Part shown: one piece after another, positions 24,462-36,400 of the stretch
Layout of the letters: each line of letters begins with the position of its first letter
How positions within the stretch are numbered: position 1 is the stretch's first letter
From: Temnothorax longispinosus
Lineage: Eukaryota; Arthropoda; Insecta; Hymenoptera; Formicidae
Assembly (NCBI RefSeq): GCF_030848805.1
Contig: NC_092358.1
Coordinates: 1,984,001 to 2,048,000 of the forward strand
Length of the DNA stretch: 64,000 bases
Direction: 5' to 3'
The notes under the pieces: model-generated
Databases searched by the model: none
Seen by the model: only the letters and a program-made list of their open reading frames with translations
What the model was told of the DNA's origin: nothing
Translations under genes and position numbers: made by a program

Positions 24462-27400
24462 AAAGACACAAAGAGGCAGTGGCACGGGACAGGAGAGTTT
24501 CGCAGAGAGAAGAAAGAAAAGAAGAAAGAGACAGAGAGTGAAAGAGACGTTGGGGCTCCTACAATTTTAATTAACCCAGTACCGGGCACTGAGAACCGAT
24601 CGCGATCGAATCGGGTGCACGATCTACAAGGAATCTACATAAGATCCTCCACTCGCGGCTACAACTCAATCCCCTCTTTATATTCCGCGCTCGAGGAGCC
24701 TTAACCGGGAGGGCCCCGTGGGGCCCGCGCGCCAGACACCACGATGCACCACACATAATCCTCGCCGTTGGTCCCGCCGTGGCTCCTACGCTTTCCTTAT
24801 CTCGTCGAGGATCGAAGATAGTAGCCTCGCTGCCGCGCTCGCTGGCTCCTCGCCGGCCAGGCGGGCTCATATTGTCCTTCGTGCGGCATGTAACTTACCG
24901 GCGACAACGAGAGAGAGAGAGATGGTCGCCTCTTTTTCTCGAAACGCTCCTTCTTGGCTGTCGGGATGCGTGCGCGCCTCATGCGTAACGAGCAAATATT
25001 TGAACGATAAATGAGAATATCGCGCGTCCTTGGTAAAAAGAAGGCGGGATCGTTAAAATTATTTCTTTTTTCGGGTAGGACCTCACGTCGCAGTTATCTT
25101 TTTTATTTGAAGGGAAAACAACGCGCTAAGCCGCGCGAGAAAACGTTTCGCGAGTCTCCTAGCTTACGTCTATTGACAGACTGGATTACAGCCGTAATAA
25201 AAAATTCGAAAATTTGATTGAAAAAATCGCGAAGAAAAATATTAAATATCATTAAAATCTAGAAGATACTTCTTGATCAGTCGCTAGAAAAATTTAGCTG
25301 TTCTCGATCGCTTTCAAGCATCTCTGATTCTATCCATGTATTCTGTCTTAAATATTGCCTAATGTACAACAAATTCGAGAGCTTAGCATCTTTTTAATAA
25401 TAAAATCTACGTTACGTCTCACGATGTATTAGCGCGTTTACGAAACCCGAGCCGCGACGTAAGAGAGGATAAATAAAGAAATAAAGCTTCCAGATCTTCG
25501 ACGTGCCTGCGAGAACATCACGACTCTCGCGTCTCGCTCTTTTTAGGACTGCAACGACGAACGAACGCTCAATCCCCTTACGGTACGAGCGGTCGCGTGA
25601 GAGGCTGACAAAGACGAATAATATCGATAATATTCCACATCGAAGGCATCTCCCGGTCCGCATTGGCTTAAAACCGACGGGCCAAGGCGCGGTACGCGTG
25701 TGCATCCGCGTGCGTGTGCGCGAGAGACGCACATACGAAGGCGCTCGGATCTCGTGCCGACGGAGATACGGATGCACCCATGGCTGAAGGTTCGTAACAC
25801 GATAGTGGCCGTATGTAAAACCATCTGGTGTAAAACGAGCTGCTGGCTCGTTCGAGTATTAAATCGGGCCTCTCTTACTCTCTTTCCGACTACTTCCCTC
25901 ACGGCCCTGCCCCGCTCCTGCCGCCCTCGTCGTTGTCGTAGTCGTTGCCGTCGTCGTCGTTGACTGCCGCCGCTCTTCTTTTTTTCTTTCCTTTCTCTAT
26001 ACCGCAACAGCACCCTTTATCCTCCACCTCCTCCTCCCTCTTTCCCGGCCTGTCGATCGACTCGCGCTGCATGGAGATCTTCGCGTCGAACGCGCGCGCA
26101 GAATCTGTTAAGCTGATCAGCAATAACCGCCGCGCATTCCGAGCTTAACGTCGCAACGCGCGCCAAATGAACTCGTTAGCGTTCACGTGTCCGGTGCCCG
26201 CGAGTCTGCTTCTCGACCGCTCGACCGAACGTGTCTCTTCTTATTAAAATCCACGCGCTTACTGGGTCGACCAAGGAGTTGTGGATTGGAAAAGAGACCG
26301 ACCTCTCGATCGCGATATCAATCACTCATAGCATGATGAATGAATCACGGACTACCGATACGAAAGCACAATGCATGACAAAGAATAAGTTGAAAGATCT
26401 TTACCAAATCGACATTAATAATATCTATATTAAAAAAAAAACTAAAAAAATATATATTATGTACTATATTCTTTCGCTCGTTAGCACGACATGTTCCGGC
26501 GTTGCATCGCTCGCGTTTAACGGAAACCCACGATATTGGCGATATCGTTAGCGGGATGTAGTCGAGAGCGCCGAAAGGAAATCACGAATTATACAAGTGG
26601 ATCGTGCTCGTGCACTTCGCAGCGAGGAAGGTACGGTCGTCGAGAACTGTTCGTTAAGTCGCCGTGTGTCGCGAGGGTGGCGGTGAACGGTGAGAGTGGC
26701 GACGGGGGGCGAGGGAGCGCGACGAGGGGGCATCGGCCATGGGAGCGTCGTCGATTTCTTTTTATCGGATCTCCCCAGCTTCGAGGATCTAACCACCTCT
26801 CCTGCGAGTCGGCGGGCACATGCAACCGCGGGGAGCTGCTTAAGCACCGCCGCTGCCGCCGCCGAGGTCGCGATGCCCGGCATTCCTAACGTTAAGGCCG
26901 GCAAAACGCATTAGTTAACGGCTCTGAAAATGACACTTTGTATCGGCTAATGGGTAATTAAAGTCCCGGGGTTACGTTTCGCTTGGAATTTATTAAACGC
27001 GCCGCTGGGACGCGCGACTTCGGCCCCGACGCGGTTGGATATCGGATCGGCGCGTTTATGGGCATCCACCACTTAAAACCTGCGAAAACGTAGATAAGGG
27101 ACGCTCGTACGTCGAGAGCCCGCCCGTCCCGCTGAGGATTGCGATATATCCTCGACGGTCAGTCTTTCCAAGCCGATCTGAGAATCGCCGATAATGCGCG
27201 CCGAGACTACATTTGGCGCTAAATGTGGCAGTTTGATCTCGTATCTGACATGAAGCGTCGCTTAATAACGATATAATTTTAGAAGAAAAATATACCCGAT
27301 GAGAAACGTCAAGTACGATCTCTTGCAATATGACTATTGTACTCTAGACGACGTTTATGTCCTGGATTCCAAATTGGACAGATAAACCGACGTCAAATCT

Positions 27401-30400
27401 GTGACGCGAGTACTTTGATAATAATCGATGGTGGATAATAATCATGTTGTTAAAATAGAAGCGGATGTATAGCCGATCGATGACAGTTTACGAGCGAAAT
27501 TGGATGATGGCTCCAAGAACTGGATTTCGTATGGGAATATAATCGTGTTCTTTTTTTCTTTTTTTTTTTTTCATTACGTGATTCACCAATATTACGCCGA
27601 AGAACTGCGATCGCTCGGCTGAAATCAACTTGACGTTGCGTGTCGTTTTACGTAGCGCTTTTTATTCGTACATTCTCCACAATTTCATCCACGAGATATT
27701 CATGAAATCCCTTACAGTTACAGTTCGCAAGTTAACAATATATACCTTCGATAATACAACTATCACATACTATCAGTAACAACTAACGACTACAATGGCA
27801 ACTCATTTACTTACGCATTGATAGCATATTAATATAGAAATACATGCGTACATATATTGTGCCACTTACGCGTTATCATCGTTTCCATCGTAACGCGATT
27901 CCCTGCCAATCGTCGCTGCAATCAAATCGCGACGACACTCGATCGATATCGAATAAACGGCTTGTGACGATTTACATCGAGATGTCTGTTATGTCGTTAG
28001 TTAAGTTCGCCTCAGTCCCGAAGCAACTTCGACACCGTGAGAAACGATTCCGTGCGCCGACCCCTTTCATTCCTCTTTTTTCTTTTCTCTTCTCGTCCGG
28101 CGTTCCGAGATCTCGCGACGAACATATTTAATAATAACGCCGGCCGATTTATCACGCGCGTTAATGAGAAAGAAGTCGTATGCTGCACGTCATCTCGCGC
28201 CGCGCCGACTCTTTCTTAATGGGTCTTGCCTACATTCATCGTAACCAATCTACGGTACAAACTCTATCCACGGCTACAGCTACGGCAATGGTGACACTTA
28301 AAATTTAATCCTAACACGCCGGAGATGACGTTTTTTGCGAGCGATATCTCACCGGGGAGGATCACGCTGGTTCTTGCGCAAAATATTTCCGTGAATCATT
28401 ATCTTGCGTCGTCGCTCGAAGAATTGCTCAATGTATCGATTTAAGAAAATTTCGTAATAATAATACGTTATAAATATCCTATGCTCTATGCGCACGTCAA
28501 CGCACAGATTGAAACACTTTGCGCAAAAAGAAAAGCGTCAATAAATAGTATCGAGGTGTACGTTAAAAATTAACATTAAGATAAAAAGCAAGATGTATAA
28601 TATTATTTGTATATACGATACTCGTCATCACGCGCCTTTACGCTACAGGTCTTTACTTTCGGATGTCCAGCTCTCCCCGACTATTATCATTCTCATTTCA
28701 CGTATCCATGGTCTTAACGCGGTACAAGCAAGTCAAGCGCAAAGATTGAAGCGTGAGAGGGAGGCGACGCGGTAGATGAGGCTGGATAAAGAACGGAAGA
28801 GAGAGGCACGAGGAGGGGGGGGGGAGTGGCGGGTCTCGTCCACGGGACAGGGACTAATGCCTCTTAATGTGGTTCTGGGAGAGCTGGAAGATAATGAAAT
28901 TGTGGAGAGCGCCCTCAAGTGTCTTAAGAAAGCCCTGCCACTGACCTTTCTCGTAGTTGATTTGCCTCTCCTGCTGCCTCGCGTTGTCGGCCGCGACCTT
29001 GAGCAAGCCCTGGATATTCCTCAGCAGGGTCTCCGTACTCGAGACCGAGGGGTCCTGGGCGCTCTGAGATACGGCGACCGCCGCCGAGGCTATCTGCGAG
29101 TAGTTCAGGGCCTGGGGAGGACTTTCCGAGCCCGGCGCTGGCAACGGCAGATTCTCCGGCACGTCCGACAAATCTGAAAGTGAAATTTTCACGTTACGTC
29201 GTCTCCTGAGGAATCCTTGAGACGACGAGGCGGAAGAACGGCTCCGAGAAACACACTCTACGGCGATAAATAAATGCCGTCTATTCCATAATGCGCGGAG
29301 CTCATTTCGCGTAAAGATTCTTCCTCGACCAGAACGTTGTCGGGAGCAAAACGTCAATGATAAATTCGCCGTAACGAACGTCGAACAACGTTCGAAGTAC
29401 GAGGGGCAGGCCCTGAGACTTATACAGCGTGCGTGTCTCGAAGTCGTAATCTCGCGACGACTACTTGTTACCCTTCGCCACTTTTTGATTTAACGTCAAC
29501 GCAGGCGAATTAAATTCACGGATTAAACACTACACGGCGTTCCTCGGACGATTAGTCGCGTCTTGACCGACTGGCTGTTCATCATCTCGCTGTGAAATAT
29601 CGGAGGGAGAAACGAAGTATCGTTATCGATGACCTAGCAATATAATTTGCCGCGCTTATGTGATTGTTCGTGTAAAATTAATATTATATATCTTTCAAAA
29701 AATACCGCTAAAAATTTTCAAAACTAATTTCAAACTCGAAACGCTGCATTGAATCGTCAATATTATATTATCCGCCTCTTTAGGCGGTGAATAATCAAGA
29801 AGCTGAATCAAACTGGACCACCCCAGGTTGAGACACTTCTTGGAAATACTTCTATTCAAAACGTATTGACACACATGTGATATTTTGTCGCGCTATAGAA
29901 GGGCCGGCCGCGCACGTGGTCATCGTTCTCCAAAGATCAGCGAAAAGGATCCAGCGGGATCGTCGGAATAAAGGATGCCTTATGGTTATTGCCGTAGGGT
30001 CCCGGAGAGTGGCGGTGAGACAAGATGTCTGCGTGGGTTCCAGGCTTAAGTGATCGCTCGTGGTACCGGCCCACACCGTGGGCTTTAGCAGCCCGGCTGC
30101 TTTACGGCCAACGATATGTAGTTTATTGTATCGTCTTTTAATTATCTACGCGCACCTACAACGCCACTCGGCAATCGGTTACTTATTGCCATTGGTCGCT
30201 TTAATGCTCAGCGCACCTTCGGTGCCGGCACCTTTTGATAGGGGGAAACGCATCGCCTCTTCTTTCCTTTCGATCCTTTGCTCTCCTAAAATCGCGTTTC
30301 TTTTCTCTTTTCTCCTCCCGACGTTATTCCGTGCGCCTATATCTTTCTACCGCGAGCCATTACAATTATCAGGACGAAAGTCATCGCCCTCCTCGAAATC

Positions 30401-33400
30401 TTTTCGCGACGCGTGAATTCGCTCTTCACCCTTCGAATCTCTCGACGAGAGCGCGAGAAGAATGCCCACAATCAGAAAGACGGCAAGTTATCCAATATGT
30501 GCATTTATAGTCAGTGGAATCTGACTTGAAAAAGAAATCCCTCTCGATAAAGCGAATGAACACGATAATCGAAGACGAGATAAACGAAATGATCGAAGAG
30601 GATTTGGATGATCAGTGGATGCGAAATCGACGACGAATCGCGGTGAATCAGATTCCGAGAACGAAAACGAGAGATAGTGGCGCGTCTCATTAAATCAGAA
30701 CTGCATTCCACGAACGTGTACACTCCCACGGGCGTTCGACGTGGTTCTACTTCGATCACCCGCGAGCATCGGTGAGTAAGGTGTACCCATGTATTGCATA
30801 CGACACGCTGCGAGACACGGATTTGATCCTACCCGCCCCCCCTTCTCGTCGTACACGACCCGCACCCGGAATTTATACGTCTAACTCGCGTATTTCGTGG
30901 AATTTACGGGCCCACTAATTCGGGGGTACACGCGGGATCCCCTAATTTTGCGGGCGCGCGGCGGTCCCCGATGTTTTCCAGCCAGCCTCTAGCAGTGCGA
31001 AGACCGAATGGTGGATAATCTTATGATTTCCGTGAATTCCTACGGTCCGGTATCGTCGCCCCCGTCGAGACTGCCGTGTCTCGATTCGCCCGTAAATCAC
31101 TCGTGACCGCGCGAGGCGCGTTTTCTCCTAACGACTCGACCCCGATGCTTGGCATTAAATCGCAGCCCGAAAGAAACGAAATTAATTAAGACAACGCGAG
31201 ATGATCAAACGCATCTCCCTTTCTTTTCTTTTTCGTAGAAGAAACGCATTCGTAACGCAAAATCGATCCCACGTGGTGGGACGCGACTTTACGAGCGGCC
31301 CTCTGGCCCCATTAATTGGACCGGCCAATTAACATGCCGACGCGACAATGGTCGAGTAGATTAGAAATCAAAACGATTATGACGCTTCGGTGAATCCGGA
31401 GCGCCAGAACAAGGCAGGGAAGGATACCGGTATACAAAGATCAGACGGAGATTCGATCTCTCGATCCATCTTTCATTAGAAAAATGAAACTAAATACCAA
31501 AGATACGAGTCTAATGATCGCTTTGCCCCGACAGTGATGCTTCTTACATGGAAACCGCGCGGCTTGGAGATAACTCGCCGATAAAGGAACAAGCCCATTC
31601 AATATCATGAGGCACACAACACGTTCCACAAATTAGTTGAAAAGCAATAATTGTATTTAATATTTTAACGAAATATTATTATTTTGTTCAAACTGGAGAC
31701 AATTAAAAACGTTGAATCTACACTGTGACTTGGCAACCGCTGCGGTGCGTTTGTCAGAACGCGATGGAAGACGAATCCCGAAGCGTCCCTCGTGCTCTCT
31801 CGGTAGAGATGATGGATGAGAGGCCCTGACCCGCCAGTCGTCTAGAAGAACTCGTCTTTAAACGCGGCGTGTCCGGCAAAATCGATATAATTATTTCACG
31901 AGCATGAATCCTTTCTCTCCCCCCTCTTCCCTCTCTATCACTCTCTCTCTCTTTCTTTCTCTCTCTCGCTCATCAAAATTGTCCTTTTAATATTCGTCGA
32001 ACGTTAAAAGCGAAAGAACGCATTTTATCGTGCGGTTTTAATTGATTGCCAGGCATGAATGATCTCTTTCGAACCGATTGCTTTGTCAGAGATATAAATG
32101 TGTGACAACTCGCAGATCTCTTTCCTGTCGCTTGCGGTTGAACCGCCTAGCACACTCAAAATACTTCAACATACCTTCGTCCTTTTCATTGTCGTCTTCG
32201 AGGTCCTCCGACAGATTGTCGTCCTCCTCCTCGTCGTCTTGAGAACGATGCGACGCGCCTGCCTCGCTTCCGGACTGCTCGCCCACGCTTCCGCTTCCCG
32301 CCGTTTTGGAGAGATTTAGAACCGGGCTGTGACCGTTGGAGGAGCCTGAAAACGCACGAACATTGCGAAAAATCAATTAAAAATATAATTTACATTCGCA
32401 TGCCTATCGAGCACGTAAAGATATATCTATCCTGTATGCGATGTATATCAGAGTCGGATTGATATCGCAACCGTGTATCCACTTGGCGCGATAACGCTGG
32501 AAAGCGGCGTCAATCTTTCCCGGAGAACGTTCGGTTACGAAGAACGAGAAGCGCGTCCATTGACCGGACTGACAAGTTGATGGATTTTATTTACCGCCGC
32601 GCATCCCCCGTTTAGACGAGAACAAGCGGACTATCCACTCTCCGAATCTCCCCCGCCAACCCTCCCCGATGTGACCGCCTCTCTCTCTTTCCGCATCCCT
32701 TTTTCCTTGCTCCGGCCGTCTAAGCGCGCCCGCGCGCGTATTTGATATCCCAGTATTTTAATCCTGACATAGATAGATACTGTTTGGGCAACGGTCGTCG
32801 GCGCTGACGCATTGCTTCGGGCCACTCGTGATCTCACGAGTACTCGGAACGGATACTCGTATGTATAGCGCGATGGTAGAGGACCACAGTGCGTCTCGGC
32901 CGTTCACACACGTACGCGCCCGGAGCACTATGTATCTCGTTGGCCGTTGAAAGAGAAGGGTCGCGGTTTTCTCGGCTCTTCCCCGGCGCGATCTAATGAA
33001 TCGTACATCTTTTACGTTAAATTGACTTCTACACGCCGGCCGCCGTTGAAGGCTGAGAGTCCCAATCGAAATCAACGGCAATCGAGATCCTCTCTCGCGT
33101 GAAATGTGACTTTAATCTCAAAAATCTAATTTATGCGTGTACATTAAAATACACAAATACGATCGATTTTTGCACGCGTGTGTATGGACATTATTTGACA
33201 GGTCGAAAAATGCGAAAAGTAGGTAGAAGTCGAAATGTGTCCTGGGCGAAGGTGGGCCCGTCGCGGAAGATAAAGAGTTCCATCAGACGGATTATAATAT
33301 TATGGGGAATCAGAAGGAGATGTAGGGCCGCGGACCAGGACGTAACCCGATATTGGACTTAATCTCCGGGATCCTAAACGTCTGGGACGCTCGTCGTTCG

Positions 33401-36400
33401 GCCGCCTCGCGGACACACACGGACCCAGAAGGGAAGAACGAAAAGGTAGAAATACAGAAAAGAACGAATACGCTCGGATTTTCGGACCGCCGCGCCGTGT
33501 CGCGGTCAAAAATCTTTCTGCGCCGCTTGACTTCGAGTCCGCATCGATCGACCGTGTTCCCTGGGGGAACTCTGACGATTAAGGATCTCGCGTTACATAC
33601 TTAATCCATATGACAGGCGCTATGGCAGGCAGGTAGGAATACGAGAAATGGTATTAGAAACTATAATGCCTACGACACGGCATAACTCACGGCATACTTT
33701 CGAAATAAAAATTTTTTTTACATTGCATATCGAATAAAAACATTTTAGATTTATCAATACTGCTTAATTAATTTATTGTAAGTCAATATTTGTATATACA
33801 AGTGGGAAGTATATTAATTGCGAATCATTAAGCTAACAGTTAAATTATAAGTTGCTAACAAACGACGCGTATCCACTAGTCTTTACATATTTATATATGA
33901 TTTATTATGTAATATATTTTTTAAAGTTATATATAATATATATGATTAAACTCGGAATATCGAGCATGCATACTATTTGCTTGATGTAGCCTTACCATTG
34001 TGCGAGCTGAGATCCCTGGGTTTGTGGTCCAAAGCCAGCGCTCTCTCGGCGTCGCCCCTCTCCTCGCGGAGCCTGTAACAAAGAAGAAGAGAGAAAAGAA
34101 AGGTTTCGTATTAATCTGGGGGATTTAAATCGACCGAGCGTGGAGGTGGACTCCGCCGCTACGTAGGGTATTAATTAAATAATTATTCTAGTCGTTGGGC
34201 AAGGGATCCGCGTAGGAAGATAAGTACTGGTCTCACACCGCGACGGTCGTATCACTGTACACCGCGCATTATCGTCCTTAATCGCCTTGTCCGCCGCGAC
34301 ACGCATCTCGCATTTATTTAACCTACCACGAAGACGTCACGAAGAAAAATCATGCTTTATGTCGCCAACGATAAATTAATCAAATTTATTCAAAGATATA
34401 TTCTTCGAGCGGAACCTGTGAATGAGCGAAAAACAAATTTCCAAAAAGGGGGATGAGAGATTCCGCGCTTCCTTTTTTTAAATTTTATTTCGATATCCTC
34501 GGGCATCCTAGTTTACGAGGTCGTCGCTCGTTAATGCGGCAGCGCGTTTTTCCGCTCCCGTGTCACAAGAAACTTTTAATCTTAGCTTTATATTGTTTGG
34601 CACTCGTGCCCTCGGGTTCCATCATGGCTTATCCAGAACCGTTAAGATTTCTGTCTTCGATGTTGCGGTTCGCATTAAGAAGCGAGCGGAATCGGGTAGT
34701 TCCCATCGTAAAGCCGCGGGAAACGAGAAAGATAAAAGCTTCGTACAAAATTACATTTTAACGTTGTTCCTTCAACCACGAAAGGCATAATTGATCCTTG
34801 TTGGCCGATTCATCACAGGTCGCGGTTGATAAAACGATTAAAAATTATTAACACCGTTGCGAAGAAGCAACCTAATTAATGAGATTATTGCTTCGTCGAG
34901 ATAATATTATCTCGCAGCAAAGAGGAAATAATTTTCGAGTGACAAAAAGTTCCGTAGTACAACCACTTTGGCCAAGGGACAGATTCTTTAATCGCGCGTA
35001 AAGAGTTGAGGGCGAGAGAGCGACCCTCGGCAGCATTGCCGCAGAAAAAGGGGAACGCGCTCACCAATACCGCGGCTTTTATCACGAAGTTTATGGCGGA
35101 GGTCATCGTAGTCGCGGATTTATTTTGCAAGAATTCAAGAGAGAAAGAGAGAAAGAGGAAGAGGAAGAGAGAGGCAAGTAAACGTGTTCCCCAAGTGATT
35201 AGATTCTTTCACCGCACTGTATCCGTTTCTCTTTTCTTATTTTCTTTCTCTCTCTTTCCCACACGCCTCTTGCCTCTTCCATTTTTTTCACTCTTCTCGT
35301 ACTCAAACTCGCCAAATTATTCCCCAAGGTATATACTTTTTCCAGCTTCGGTTCAGAGCTGCGGTTCGGAAGAGGGGGAGGGGGCGACTCTTTCGCACCT
35401 CGAATCGAACCGCGGACCATTAAGTAAGAAGTTAATATCATTAAACATAATATTGGGCGCATCTGGGAGCCGCAGAGCACTTACCGACCCCTCCGTCCAC
35501 CCCCGGTCCCCTTGCTCGCCACAAAACCCTCCTGTCTCAGACCCACGCTTCGTTTCTGCACCGCGAACTCGGTCCCCCTCACCCTCCATCACTCCCACTC
35601 GTCCCTCTGCAACCGCTTCGCTCCTTTTCGCCCCCCGCTTGCCTCCGGTTCCCTCCCTACCCTTAATTTTTTAATGAGAAAATGCTTTCAAAGAGCCGGA
35701 GAGAAATACTGTGTCTACGAGCGATAAGTTACGGCCGTGTTAAGGGAAACGGAGAGAGCCTTTATGTGCGCACCTCGCAGGCCGCAAAATGTAAAGATTC
35801 CCTGACTAGAAAGAAACGAGAAAAGAGCATTTCGTCCTTATGATTGAAATGGCCAACGCGGATATTACGAAAATCTAACCGTAATATAAAAGTAACAGAA
35901 AAGGGGGAAAAAAGGATGAGAAGTTCCATTGAGCATAATAATGGCTCGACAAGACACCGCCGCGCCTGTTGGACGTTCGAATATTATAATAAATTAATTT
36001 CAGATGATAATTAAATTTTAATTGGTAATACGAGTCCATTAAGACACAGAGGTAACCGGCGGTAAACTTGGTCTTGTTCTTTTCTCATGATCTGTCTTCT
36101 ACTTTTTTTCAACGACGAAATCGTCGATAATCTGCAGAAGCGAAATGGCAAATGGGGGGGGGGGGAGGAGAACGTCAGGAAAAAGGCAAAAGAACGAATG
36201 GGGGGAAGAGACGCGCGAGAGCAGCGCGGAGTCGATTCATTTAGACGTCGCGGCCTGGCAATAACCGGCAACGAACCGAGGTTATTAAATTTGTAATTAG
36301 TCGAATATTACGTTCGACGTCGCGGCGCTCTCCGTGTCTACACGTCTACGGTTACGACGCCGCGGCGTCCGCGTGTACGTACGCCCCGCGTATTCGCGTG

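Larger units (their letters stand above)
11440..28945 (-). other. dac intron E-F (17.5 kb)
   Basis: This intron splits the Dach-box C helix between NYEK and AELK. It is bounded by GTCAGT and TGTTACAG. I see no nested gene. Contents in coordinate order: a 16-bp palindrome at 11754-11769, AT-rich sequence near 12590-12740, a GA tract near 12890-12924, CA-rich sequence near 14755-14830, an AT-rich island at 16540-16810, a GA tract at 17616-17655, a (TA)n tract followed by GA at 22501-22580, a TTAA run at 23333-23350, a purine-rich block at 24230-24548, and AT-rich sequence near 26400-26470. The remaining sequence is CpG-rich and unremarkable. Confidence 0.85.

Noticed and set aside
24038..24589. 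Open frames of LSLSLS or RERERE type
   Set aside because: They are translations of the (GA)n tract.
35006..35674. Long plus-strand open frame (222 codons)
   Set aside because: It is driven by GA-rich and CT/CC-rich low-complexity sequence, with no recognisable domain or splice structure.
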